Shown in pieces: positions 35,076 through 47,645 of a DNA stretch of 64,000 nt; position 1 is the stretch's first letter, and every line of letters starts with the position of its first letter. The stretch is from Caprella mutica (Eukaryota > Arthropoda > Malacostraca > Amphipoda > Caprellidae): the NCBI GenBank assembly GCA_947561585.1, contig CANNZV010001467.1, positions 88,885 to 152,884 of the forward strand. The letters run 5' to 3'. The notes below the pieces were generated by a model. The model was not told the DNA's origin. It ran no database searches and saw only the letters and a program-made list of their open reading frames with translations. A program made the position numbers and the translations under genes.

Positions 35076-35669
35076 TGAAATTACCACAGCAGCACCTTAG
35101 AACTGCGAGAGAACGTGTGTTCCCGTGTGAGGAAGGAGTAACAACCTTACAATTATGCTCACCCTGTGACAGAAATGGCACGCAACCTTTGCATGAAAAG
35201 ATATTCACGCTAGAGGCAGAGTTAGGCTAATTTAATTATGAAATGCATGGTACATACAATGAGAGCCTTTCTTCCGAACACACTCCTCTAGTGATCCCAT
35301 TCGAAGAATTTCTAAGCTCAAGTTTAAGGTCATTTCCAAACACAGTAATTTTTCAAGTACATACAGGAAATATTTCCACCAGGTCTGATAAGTGTTTGCT
35401 TTCATTAAGACTTTTATTCTGTCAGCTAATAAAGTCGTCTGAGAGAGTTGTTACTGAGGAGAAATTATCAGAGAATAATCTCTCGGAAGGAACATTTTGT
35501 CAATGTGACTGCTTGTAATTCTGCCATTAAGTTAAAAATTAAATTAGGTACAAACTGTTCGATGGAAGTGGAAGAAGAATACATGTCTTTAGTTGAAGAA
35601 GAATACGTGTCTATTGTAAATGTGCATATGAATTCACTCTTCATTCTTTTAAGTAATCAATATAGATAA
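35076..35669 (+). other. Consecutive unassigned open frames, coding status unknown
   Basis: From ATG 35077 a 50-codon frame reads MKLPQQHLRTARERVFPCEE and LQLCSPCDRNGTQPLHEK before TAA. It is followed by frames at 35243-35518 and 35448-35669. Composition is less AT-biased than most chance frames, and the first has three Cys in 18 residues. I recognise no domain, and the frames overlap each other, so this may be a decayed gene or chance. Confidence 0.2.
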
Positions 35670-35818
35670 TATCTGTCTTACAAACTCTTGTGCGGGTATG
35701 ATATTCATATGTCTTTAAAAAATGATCTGTCAATTATTTTAACGACTCTTAGATTTTCAAAAAATCACCTTCTAACTTTATTTAGATAATGAAGCCACAA
35801 AGGGGTCATCAATATATA

Positions 35819-37096
35819 GGTCGGACGGGGTATCACTGCGCACAATCCCGCAAACTTTGTATTCACTCGAAAACTAAAAGTACTAGAGAAACTCATTTTC
35901 TCGTGATGAAATGGTCGTAAATGAAGATGGTTCTCAATCAGTTTCGAAATAATAGCTAAATAAATAAAATACTTATTGGCAATTTTTTGTGCGTAACTTT
36001 TAGTGAGCGCATCGGGGTATCATTGCACATATGAAGGGGTATTACTGCGCACATGAAGGGGTATTACTGCGCATTGCATAAATACAGCACTTTTCTCCCC
36101 CACATAAATACCTCCTGTCCCCATTTTAATATCTTTTCTCCCTCTTATCTAAACCCTCTTCTTTCCCTATCTAAATATCCCTCTCCTCCCATCTTAATCC
36201 CCCTCTTTTCCCATCTAAATCCCCCTCTCTTACCATTTTAATCACACTCTCTCCCATCTATTTCTCCCTCTTCCACATTTAAATCATCCTCTCCCTCATT
36301 TAAACGCCTGTGCTTCCCTCTTTACATGTCCTCCCCCCAATCTACTTGTCTCTTGCTTTTTAAAAACATATTTAATAAATCTGATACAAATTTAACACTT
36401 AAATTTTACGCAACTAGTTAACTACTTATATCAAGTGATATAATACGATCGTATGTTTATTGTTAATCAATATTTAATTCAAAAACCTCTCGCTCCCCCC
36501 CACCCCCCCCCCCCCCCCTAAATACCCATTCTCCCTATTTCAATACCCCCACATCAAATTGCATAGCTAAAATGCTCGTAAGTTTATTGTTAATCAAATT
36601 TATAATTGAATAACACCTTATTCAATATTTATGCCTTTATTAAGAGCTAAAAAATTATATTTTTTATATTTATTTAATAACAAATGTGGTTATTAATGAT
36701 GCGCAGTGATACCCCTCTACCTCTAAATTATCTGGGGTATCACTGGGCACAGTTGCGGCGGGAAAACCAGTGAAATTGAGAAGCTGAAAAGTTGACATAA
36801 TGTAACTGTTATTGTTTGTGCTAACATGTTAAAACAATATGAATCTACAAATCTTGGTAATAGAGTTATTGGACAGTTTGCGGGATTTAAAAATCACCAG
36901 CGCAAGCTTTTTTCAGATCGTTCTGAGAGCACTAAATATATTGCGACTTAGCTTTAGATCATGTTTTTGGGAGAAAAGAAGATGTTTGAACTGATGGTGC
37001 GATCAGATTTAGGCTAAAACAAGTGGTTTTAAAGTTATTAGGGGTGCGGAGTGATAGTCCATAAAAAGGGTATGAGCAGTGATACCCCGTCAGACC
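35819..37096. mobile_element. FB-3: foldback-like element, GGTATCACTGCGCA words
   Basis: The left end is GGTCGGACGGGGTATCACTG; the minus-strand reading of the right end is GGTCTGACGGGGTATCACTG, identical at 19 of 20 positions. Further copies of the word GGGGTATCACTGCGCA lie inside, direct at 36013-36072 and 36733-36750, inverted at 36700-36716 and 37068-37088. The flanking 9-mers are only weakly alike (5/9), so the insertion is old or the site was not a clean 9-bp one. The interior holds a pyrimidine-rich array (36075-36360) and a poly-C run (36494-36518). No coding sequence was recognised. Confidence 0.75.
36075..36360. repeat. Pyrimidine-rich degenerate array inside FB-3
   Basis: Degenerate words of the type CCCATCTAAATCCCCCTCTC with a period near 20-22 bp, about 12 copies. 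The + frame 36053-36241 is an artefact of this composition. Confidence 0.75.
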
Positions 37097-37124
37097 TTAT
37101 ATGTTCCGCGCAATATTAAGATTG

Positions 37125-37600
37125 CGCTGCGCATTTTAAGACTCGAGACTTTTGCACAATCTCGAGATTTTAAAAGGTTTGTGTGCACGAATTAGCGATC
37201 AAGCCATCAAGGTTTCTTTAACTAGGTAACTCAAGCTTACTTGGCAATATATGAACATATTTTTAAAAATTATAATATTTAAGTTTTGACGTGCTACTTC
37301 TAGTAACATGTTGTGCAACAGCATACTATGTTTTATTAAATAACAAATAAATATGAAATTGACAGATTCTAAAGTGGAAACCTATTTATTTCAATATCCA
37401 TTATCCATGTTATTATGTAAAGCTTTAACTTTCTTATTTTGATGAAATGAACTAATATTAAATGGTTAAACAGGTAATATCCTCCATCAGTGTTAGCCCT
37501 GCTTCATACTATTTACTTTTCTCAAGATTGTGCAACAATCTCGAGATTACAGCTCATTTACAAATATCCTAAAAACGCGCAGTGCATTCTTAAGATAGAG
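37125..37600. repeat. Dispersed repeat R3, copy 2
   Basis: Shares GCACAATCTCGAGATT-type text at both ends, CTGCTTCATAC, and CCTAAAAACGCGCAGTGCATTC with 11990-12430 in the same orientation, with a different middle. It begins directly after FB-3. Confidence 0.55.
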
Positions 37601-40519
37601 TAATTTTGTTTATTGCGTGGAAAAAATATATTATCATCTGGAGAGACCCAATAAAGTGAAGTGACAACATTTAAAAAACTTCACTTCCATTGTTTTAAAA
37701 ACCATTGATCTTTGAAATGTATAATATTTATAAAGATTATAAAATAATATGAATTGACTTATCTATTTTCGCCAATTTTCGTTTCTAACATTATACATAT
37801 TCTTTTGTATGAATATACATTTCAAAATTATAATTATTACATTTATTACAATTTTCAATATTTTGTTTCCATTTCATTGAAAGCGGTTCTATTTATTCTT
37901 CATTATTCACCTCTTAAAATCAATTGATTGCAATTTTGGATAATTTACATCTTCATTTATTCCTAGAAAGTAGATCCTTTCCTTATCTTTGTTCCTTCAG
38001 CAATATACTAACAAGGAATATAATTATTAAGGTAAAACGAAAAGCTTCTCACATTTCAAAGGATCTGTAAATTGAGTCTTAGAATATTCGCTCGTAAGTT
38101 TGGTCTCCACTCTTACGAGGAAATTCTCCAATGCACCAATTTTCAGCTCACAAAATAATTATTTACGATGCAAATAGTACTTTGTAGATACACTATGGGA
38201 ATGATTTGGAAACTTGTTCATTTATTACTTGAGAGATTTGGACTTAATTCATTTTAACTCCTACTAAAGATGCATCTGATTATTGTGAAAAATAGTTATT
38301 TAATATTTTTAATAATCATATGTATCATTGATTAATATATACGTTATTTAATAATTTTATATACAGTATTAACTTAAAATATATGTACATCATTATATAC
38401 TTATGTAAATTATTTAATTAATAATTAATAAGATAATCACTTTTGAAATAAGGTTTTTGAATGCCTTAAGATCCTTTTATCAAAGGCATATTGAATTCTC
38501 CAGCAAATTAACAGTTATTTATTCACTCGCTATATGAAATCAAAGCACAGACTACTGGCAATAAAGTCATTCAACTTAGGCACTCTGTGAATATTTTTGC
38601 CCTGTTTGCATAGGATAAATAATATTACTCCACTGTGGGAAATACTGCATATGTCACTTTATATTTCTAATGAGTGTGTTTTGGAGATTTTGAATTGTTG
38701 AAGTTATCATCTGTGTCGTATTTAAATGACCAATTACCATAAATCCTTTCCATGTTTATATTGATTTTCCTATATAGAGACTTCATTTACTGAAGATACA
38801 AAATATTATTATTAACAACATTATTCATTTCATTACCGCTGTAACACTCGTAATTGAACCTTTGGCAGGCCTGCAGGAGTGGGCTGGTTGAACATTTTTC
38901 ATTATCAGACCAAAAGTTACAAGAACGAATTATTCTTCTGACCGAAATTTTCGGCCACTAATTTCGTCGTATCCAACAAAAATGTTTTCTTAGTTTATAT
39001 CTTCAATATTTTAGGAGTAGAGCAGCAATAGGAAATGGACTCCTGAAAATATCTCATACGTTATCACACGGTTGAATGCTACTCAGTTTGGTGATAGAAC
39101 TACGGGGGTATTATTATTTCAATTCATGTAATAATTATTCGCTTCCGTTTATTGTTCTTATAAGTAGAATTATTTGTATATAATGATTCAGAAATGAATA
39201 TAATATAAAAATTCAAAATAGAGATTATAAAACATATGATCTTTACCTGTGATATAGGGACACATACATACAACGCCCTCACACGGTGCTTTGGATGGCC
39301 CTCTAACCCGAGGTTCAAATAATTGGAGAGATTCACTTCAAAATTAGGCTGGTATTTTAGTGAGGACATTTATCTGATTTCCATTGGGAAAAGGCAGGAT
39401 TGAACTTTGAAAATGAAAAGCAAATAATTCTTTTGATGATTATATTGTAATAATATACTGTGCTTTCATTTTTATGATTGGAGCACGTCATACATGGAGC
39501 GAAGACATGTATTAGTAATAAAGCATACAATATTGTATATAATGATTAATTATTTGAAATAATTAGATCACTGAAATTATCCATTTCCTAAATTCGTTAA
39601 ATAGAAAATAAATAATATTCCTCACTCCATTCCATTTCAGTTCAGTGAATTTTATAGGAATTAGAAAATAATTTAGGTTTGTCTTCAAGTTTATTTTTAA
39701 CGAAAACTCATTCGTCTCTTTAGTTAGACAATCGATGTCAAACTTTTAATTAATTCGTCTAAAAGTTCATTGCAACTCAATCATTAGAAGTCTTCGGAAA
39801 ACTTTAATTGAAAGAATTTTATTTGTGTTATAAATATATATAAAATAGAGTAAGTAAGTTAATAATAGTAAATGTCATATCATTATATTTCTTACAAAAA
39901 TCATCAGGAAAATATCACACCAATAATGTTTACTATATTTAATAATAATAATATTGTTAATATTTGTTGGTAGTAATATACAGATGTATAATTAAAATCA
40001 TGTGTACCTATATAAGATAATAAAATATTTTCAGGAAATAATATAAAGAAGAACAATAAAAATCAAACATAAATAAAAATCATCCCAGATTAAGAATTAA
40101 CAAAGAAAATACAATATCCAAAAACATAAACATTTACATTTTTCATTTTAAGACGGATCATAGAAATAAAAGGATTTTATTTTTGCACAAAAACAAAAAT
40201 CCTTAGAACCTAATATAAGCAGGAATATAATTTTTCTATTGTAATATTCCTCAAGATAGAAGTTAGTAGGTAGTGGAGCATATCTGCAAGAATGTTTATC
40301 CACAATATAATCTCTATTAATTAATTTAATATTATTCAGAAGAAGGAGAAGTACTGAATGTTTTCTAGGTGACAATAGATAGTTCTTTTCAATCAAGTAA
40401 CTATACCAATATTTCTAAATATTCCTTTATCTATACCATTGCACAACATTTTCCTCTTAATACCTTTAAAGTGACTAATTACATCACTTTTTCATAAAAA
40501 GTAAACCAAAAATTTGAAG
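37601..40519. other. AT-rich DNA, nothing recognised
   Basis: No exon or element supported. Short frames at 39124-39369 and 40148-40396 (minus) have no domain. Confidence 0.45.
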
Positions 40520-41070
40520 AAAAAAAAATTTGTCGGAAAAATTTTTCTACAACAAATTCGAAAATCAAAAATCGAAGGCGATCATATTGCAGATATCATT
40601 ATGCAGAATCGAATGCAAAAAACCGCAATGCTCTAGCTTCAATCAAAAACAGGGGTAGAGTTTTGAATTACAAGATTTGTAGATATCAGAATTAGTAGGA
40701 ATTTCCTTTCAAAGTTTGATGATTTGACACGCAGCATCCATCCGCTTCGAAGGTTTAGGGATAACTGAGCAATCTTTCTTTGTATTCATTGGTGTGGGCG
40801 TGTTATAGTGCTAAGTTAGATACCAGATATAGCGAGATAATTAATTATTACGAATTATTATTGGCTGAGAGATAATTTTTAGAGTACATATTGACTCCCT
40901 ACCCCCCGCCCACTTTTCCCTTTCTCCCTCTCCCCCGGGGGGTTTAGAGTTATACGATACATCTGGTATTTTGCACACACTATAAGAAGGTTAAAAAGCA
41001 ACTATTTACACAATAAAAAATAATGATAAAATTACGATATTTCTTCGGGGACGGTACCCTTAACAAATCA
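40520..41070 (+). mobile_element. Transposon family R6, partial copy 1
   Basis: Landmarks in order: GAATCGAATGCAAAAAAC, TAATTATTACGAATTATTATTGG, a C-rich stretch (CCCCCGCCC and CTCCCCCGGGGGG), ATAATGATAAAATTACGA, GGGGACGGTACCC. The same landmarks appear reverse-complemented in 45145-46000. One end (GACGGTACC) seems kept; the other is not defined. Confidence 0.6.
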
Positions 41071-42834
41071 AGAGAATTAGGAACTGAAATTACTATCTAT
41101 TAATAATATTTCCAAACCTTCCTTGATATAACATTGCATCAATTTTTTCACCTTCACACCTTTAGAGTCAGGTACTGATGAGATTTATTACATCACGCTA
41201 TATATTCTAACTATATAATTACCTCGTTAGGTACTGAAGAAGCCGTCATGGACGCAAGAGTAAAATTAGTTTCCTTTTGTTGTTGATTGATCATCTGATG
41301 GAGATGACTCCATAGCTTAATAATCCCAGTAAAGGATAATAGGGAATAAACCACAGTATATTATAATACCTCTATACAAAGGATTATTATTTTTATATTT
41401 ATAATAATTATCTCAGTCTCTGGAATTAAAAATAATTGGTTATAATAATTGGAAATTATAATTAGCGTTTAACTGAAAAGCTGTTTTGGTTAATTAGATA
41501 TTGTTTGGTTTCATGAAGCACTAACAAAGATTGCACATAATATAAATATAATAATAATATAATGAATTATTGGTAAATTCCTAGTTCACGACCGAAATTG
41601 GTTTTGGGATGTTGCTAAGATAATTAGTATAAGATAATTATCGAACAAGAATTAATTATTTTTAGTCAAGCAAATTATTCTAATTCAAATGATTATAAAT
41701 AGCTTAGTACTATTGTTATAATAAAAGTATTATTATTATTATAATAATAAAATAATAAAAGAGTGAAAGTTGATTTCACTTAGAAAAAAGTGCAGATTTG
41801 CTAAGTGCAATATTAGTTAGACCTAATTAAATGCCTTATTTGAATAACTGAATAGCACCATTAAGAAACGGACAGCTGACTTGGCTATGAGAAATAAATG
41901 TTGAAAAAAGAGGGTTAAAAGAAATGTTCTCAAGTATTAAAAATGTGTTCTTATTAAAGAGAATCTAGCATGTATAATTGAACTGTTTTCCGAGATGTAT
42001 GCAAGAATTAAAGGAAAACAAAATGGATCGTTAAATTATCAGTTAATCCAAATGAATATTACTATATTTGATAATTAAAATATTTTTTTAAATACCGAAC
42101 GTGATATTAGGACAAAAGTATTCGTAGAATATTTTGAATAAAATTTTCAAATTTTGAAAAAAAAACATTTTTGTACTTGTCAGATTTTTTTGAATTGCAA
42201 AATTTTATTCAAAACCTCGTATCATTCGGCAAATCTGTGATTGAATGGTATCTAAAATGAAAATTAGAATCACATTTCTATTTTACTTTAATCCTCTTCA
42301 CCGCTTATACGCTTATTTATTGGAACACTTTTCATGGATGAAAGTATTTGGATTATTGTCATTTATTAGGATCTTCCTTGCTTGATACCCATGCAACGAT
42401 AAATTCAACATACGGACGGTGAAACATAACAAATGAATAGCGGTGATTTGCTTATATTCGGATTTGATAAATTTATCTACTATAATAATGATTGAGGATT
42501 GTGTCAACTTATTTTTAGTATTATTTATGACAATATAGAAAAGTTGTGTAACAATTACTTTAGTTGGAGGGCCGCGTAATTTTCATACATAAGAAAAAGA
42601 AATGTGAGTTTCGAAATTTCTATTTATACTGTCCGATTGTTTATATCTATATATTTTTACATTCACGCTGAACTTTAAAGAATACCGTCGTGAAATATAT
42701 ATTCTTTATTAAAAAAAAAAAAAAACGATACTTCAAAAAAGGGATGACTAGACAATAATACTATCAAATTATAAGGATTTTACATATATAGTTTATTGCA
42801 GAAGATACAATAATTTTCATATAAATATTATTGC
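41071..42834. other. AT-rich DNA, nothing recognised
   Basis: No feature supported. The minus frame 42313-42507 has no domain. Confidence 0.45.
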
Positions 42835-43033
42835 CTTACGGTGCTATCACCTGACATTCTCTGTTACCTCACAAAGGTAGAGTTTGAAAAGTTAAATACA
42901 CTTTTTTGTAGCAATTTGTATCACCACCAACAGCAGAGAATGATAGCAACATTGAACAAACATGGGGGAGAATTTTCATTTCTTGCAATCTGTAATAATT
43001 GCTCAGCAAACAATGCACAATATTGGCTAACAG
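42835..43033 (-). repeat. Dispersed repeat R4, copy 2 (inverted)
   Basis: Reverse complement of 13071-13251 with a short extra segment near the middle. The + frame 42841-43047 is a by-product of this repeat. Confidence 0.75.
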
Positions 43034-45144
43034 TTTATTATAATTGACTGAAGGAATTATGGAATTTAATAGACTAAATATGTTGTATAGAGAATCCAGC
43101 CATCCTAAATATACAGCTTTAGTAATAAATACTACACTACTCTTTGAATGATGTTAATATTAATGATGTATAATAATATTATATCTAATTTATACTTGAC
43201 TTTTAACTTTAAAATCACCATCTTATTTATAACGATAATATCGTATTAATACCTTGGCTGATCATGCATCAAGAATAAATACTTGTAAACTAACATTTGT
43301 TTATGGTCTTTTGTAAAATTATAACGCGAAACTGAACAGAAATAGCTATGTGCTTACATAAGTTTCATTTCCAACTGATTTCTTCTTCATGTAATATGAT
43401 ATCAGAGGCAAGTTTCCCACCTTTCTGTTCCCTATTCCCGCAGTTTGAAGTGACATAAACTGTTCATGCTGTCTCTCATTACTTCACTAATGTTACTTTA
43501 TATTGATACTAAAAGTAATACCATCAAACATTTACTCTGGTAGTAGAATGTTTGATGAAATAATAAGAATGTATGTCAAACTTTGTGTTGTTAAGCTCAA
43601 AAAAACAATAGTAGAATTTACAATACAGTTTATTTGACTTACAAAATGTTATATTTCATATACTTTCGATAATGAACGATAGATTGTCCCATTTATTGTT
43701 CATGAATTAATAATAATATGTCAAAATATCTTATGCTTGAAATATTGAATATTATATCCATGTTACTTCCTTGAGACTTTTTCTCAAATTACCATTGAAT
43801 ATAGGTTTTCTGGCAATACTCGATATTATCGATTAAATATATTGAATATTGTCTCTCAATAAATAATTCAGCTTTAAATATAGATTCATAAGAGTTATTC
43901 GTAACGCAAGATTTTTATGTACTTGAGAAGTTGATATCTTCTTATAAATTGAATTTGAATTTCTGGCAGGAAATTTTAAGATGAAATTCTAACTTCTTTG
44001 TGAAACTTTGTGGTGGACAGGACTTTGTCTCAAATAACAACAAAATACTTAATTTCAAAACTTCCGGACTTAAATCTAATTTAAACTTACAAATGGAGAT
44101 GCGAAACTCTCAGCATTAATATTTCATTTCAAATCTGAAATATAATTTTATTCTTTAAAATTACAATAAACTAGAAACTTACAACTGTTATTTAGTTTTC
44201 TTTTTAGTTATTACCATATATGTTCCGACTTTTTATTTTATTTTTAACTATAAATTTCATTTCTCTTGTTAATTCGGGGATTGTTATGAAACTGAAAATT
44301 TTCCTTTTTTTATCTCAATTATTCGCTGTGTAATTGTTTAAAAGAACTCTATTATTACCGTTGCTAAAACTCAGGTAGTCTTGGAAGAGTATATTGGATG
44401 AGCAATGAGTATATTGCTTCATTTAACATTTGAGTACATAATTTTGAGTGCAATCAATCTCAATCAATCTCAAAATTCACTCCAAAAAGATTCCCAAAAT
44501 TACTAGGGTGCGTAAACATACCCTGGTGGACTTTACGAGAGTATACCTCACTCAAGTAGCAATCAGAGATTTCGTATGTTTCGCATCGCTACTCCAATCT
44601 CCTGTGAGTGTTTGGTTTACTTCAATCTTACCTAATGTATGAGTGAGATGATTCGGAATCAGAGTACCTTATATGTTATGCAGAACTCTTCCAAAAAGAC
44701 TATGGTCAAAAAGTTGACTGAAAGACAATTGATAAAGCAACAGTGGATCTAAATATGATGAAACAGTCAGAAATTTAGAAATTTCGTACAAACGTCGATT
44801 TTTTATATTTATGTAAATATTATAGTTTGAATTCGGATCAAATTAAAATCGATATGAAGAAGTGATGAACAAAACTACCATCCTAGTTCAAAGTTATAAA
44901 ATCATCAATATAAACCGTAATATAATAATCAGAATTATCAACTTCTGAAGATTCTAACTTAAAATCGGTTATAAACATATTGAACTGATACATTGATTAT
45001 CACATAATTATTGTTAGGCAATGAAATTCGTACTGGATTGTATATTAAATAAAAATAAATTGTTAGTATCACAATACATTTCAATGAGTGTGACCTATCT
45101 ATAAATATTTAGTCATGACTGAATATTATTTACTCAAAGGGATG
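43034..45144. other. AT-rich DNA, nothing recognised
   Basis: No exon or element supported. The frame 44448-44642 (+) has no domain. Confidence 0.45.
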
Positions 45145-46000
45145 AAAAAAAGACACCGTTCCTGAAAAATCCATTAATTTTATCATTTTTTATTTCGTAA
45201 ATAGTTACTCAATACCCGTCTAGTTGTTTGTGTGAAATATCAAAATATCAGAGCTCTAGTGTCACTATAACCCAATTGGGGGAGATGGCAAGGAGAGGGT
45301 TGAGGCGATGCTATGTGCTTTACACAATCCCTATCAGCCACTGATAATTCGTAATAATTTATTATCTCGCCATATCAGGTGTAGTTCGTGCTACTGAGAC
45401 CACACACAAAAGCTATTGTCTATAATCCGTTTCAGATGTCCTCCATATTTTATACGGGAGAGATGCTATGTTTCAGCGTAGCTACCAAACACAGCAACTT
45501 TGAATGCTATTTTCTGGTACTTCTGAAAAATGACAAATTTTGGAATTCAAACGCATAAGGCTTTAACAATATTGAAGCCACGGCTTTTTTTTATAATTTG
45601 ACTCTCCAAGAAATTCTATACAACTGTCTATCCTGTTTTTTTTTCTAATTATTTTTCGAAATATTGAATTTAAATTTTTTTTTCTTATTTAATTTTCACA
45701 AAAAAATAATATTTCGAAAATTAACTCTCAAATCTAAAAAAGCCTTGTAAGGCTGTTGTAGAGAATTCTGTGTAAAATCGAATGCAAAAAACTCCAATGC
45801 CGTAACTTCAAAATTGCAGAAGCCTTAGGCTTTTTTGGAAACGGTTCGAGATTTGTTTGAAATTAGAATAACTCGTTTTCTATGGGTCTAATCTAAAAAA
45901 TGTCGCGAACAAAAGCGATAGAAAATTCAATTTTGTATTAAGGTACTAAATTTCAGAATCGTAGCTTTATTAATACAAATATTTTCAAAACCAGGAATGG
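45145..46000 (-). mobile_element. Transposon family R6, fuller copy 2
   Basis: The left end reads ACCGTTCCTGAAAAAT (45156) and the reverse complement of the right end reads ACCATTCCTGGTTTTGAAAA (about 45990), suggesting short inverted ends. Between them are the same landmarks as 40520-41070 in reverse order. No transposase was recognised in about 850 bp, so it is probably non-autonomous. Confidence 0.6.
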
Positions 46001-46600
46001 TCCCCTTAATCAAATTTCTAAACTATTCTGTGTATCAAGACCTAATTTTTACACTTTTTAGAATAATGAATGCACTATAGTATGCACTATGCAGTTCCTC
46101 CAATAATCTTTGATATACGTTTTGAAACTCTTTTTATAACGATAGAAATTTTCAATGATAATATGAAAACTTCTAAGTCAACAACGTTCACAATTTACAT
46201 ATAATTTGTTTGGACACACTTACTTGCTCAATATTCTCAATATTCGTTATATGAAATATTTTGGATATGTCCATATATTGAAATTCCGCATGTAAGGCTA
46301 AAGAAATGATCGGTGGAAAGTTTCATCATTTCTTCTCACGCAAGTTCTTGTTTCTTTTTCCTTCTTTTCAAATCTTATTACAAACTAAATCCAATTTCTT
46401 GTTCAATCGCAGGATGGATGAAAGATTTTCACAACTTCATGCTAGAAAAAATTGCATTAGAGTATTTTTTTTTTCGGGCATTATGAACACAGATTATGAA
46501 GGATGTGTTTTATTCAAGCTAGACTTGTAAATCATTGCAATGTGAGAGATATTGTAACATTACAATTTTGGACAGATTTGACCCTAATGAGTTTGACCTG
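46001..46600. other. AT-rich DNA, nothing recognised
   Basis: The frame 46306-46530 (+) is Phe-rich without a domain. Confidence 0.4.
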
Positions 46601-46610
46601 CAGAATGAAC

Positions 46611-46968
46611 GGGAAGATGGTCATCAATGGGACATAAAACACAGAAAGATTTATATTTCATTCACAATGGGCAAAATATGAAAAATAAAATATTCATGTG
46701 CAATATAGATATTCCTTTATAAAATGAAATAACAATTGAATTTATAACAATTGAAACAAAGTACGAAAAATTTAGTTTTCCCACCTCTAAAACACGTTTT
46801 CGCTTTTACTCAGAGCTGACTGCACCCCAACCGCTGAATGCAATGCGAGTGAATGCACTAAAGTGTTACTAATTTACCACTAAAATTTTGTTGAAAATTA
46901 CCCTCAAATAAAAAAGTTATTCAGCATGTCCCATTTTTCCCAGTGTCCCATTGATGACCATCTTCCCC
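46611..46968. mobile_element. Small TIR element, GGGAAGATGGTCATCAATGG ends
   Basis: The left end reads GGGAAGATGGTCATCAATGG then GACA. The right end is its exact complement, TGTCCCATTGATGACCATCT then TCCC. The 24-bp inverted ends enclose about 310 bp. Next to the right end the words TGTCCCATTTTTCCCAG and TGTCCCATTGATG are tandem, as in the foldback arms. No target duplication was found and there is no coding sequence. Confidence 0.8.
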
Positions 46969-47440
46969 TATGCGATGGTTTGACTATGCTTTAAAAACAC
47001 AAGTCTTATTAATAAACCTACGGTACTGTATTTAAAAAAAAATTCAGATGGAAATCATTCAAAATACCATTCACAGTCACTATCATTAGGACTATCATAT
47101 ATGAGCTCTTCAAATTATCTGCTGAATTACGATTTACTATTTTTGAAAAAAAAGTAATTTAAAATATATTATTATATATATATACTTATTTTTTTCTTGT
47201 TGTTTCTGATTATGTCTTTGATAATTTAATCTTTAAACAATTTTCATTCTTATAGAGCTAACTCTCCCATTAAAATGCTTCTGGAAAGTTAATAATGGTA
47301 ATCATCATCTAGTTGTTTACCACTTTTAATTCAAATTAGAAATAATAAGATTATGGAAACAGAAGTTAAGAAATCGTGTCAATATTTTACTGTAATATCA
47401 TTCACGATTCGTATGCTTTATATTAAATTGAAGATGATGA

Positions 47441-47645
47441 GGTGCTAGGTAATTTGAACCCTGGTAATTTGACTCCCGGTAATTTGTCCTCGAGTAATTT
47501 GACCTTCACTAGTTTGACTCAATGGTAATTTGATCTCCAGTAATTTTACCCCCAGTAATTTGAATCCCTGTCAATTTGACCTCCAGCTAATTTGACCAGC
47601 TAGTAATTTGACCCACAGGTAATAAGACCCTCGATAATTTGTAGA
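47441..47645. repeat. Single-sided 16-bp array (GGTAATTTGACCCC word) with foldback-type end
   Basis: Begins GGTGCTAGG, close to the GGTTCTAGG end of FB-1 and FB-A, and continues as about 12 copies of a word like GGTAATTTGACTCCC with period near 16 bp. No inverted partner array (GGTCAAATTACC type) was found downstream. This looks like one arm of a foldback-like element whose other arm is lost or outside recognition. Confidence 0.8.

Noticed and set aside
36053..36241. 62-codon Pro/Ser-rich frame
   Set aside because: Translation of the pyrimidine-rich array inside FB-3.
38941..38962. GACCGAAATTTTCGGCC palindrome as another foldback end
   Set aside because: An isolated palindrome without array, partner or flanking duplication.
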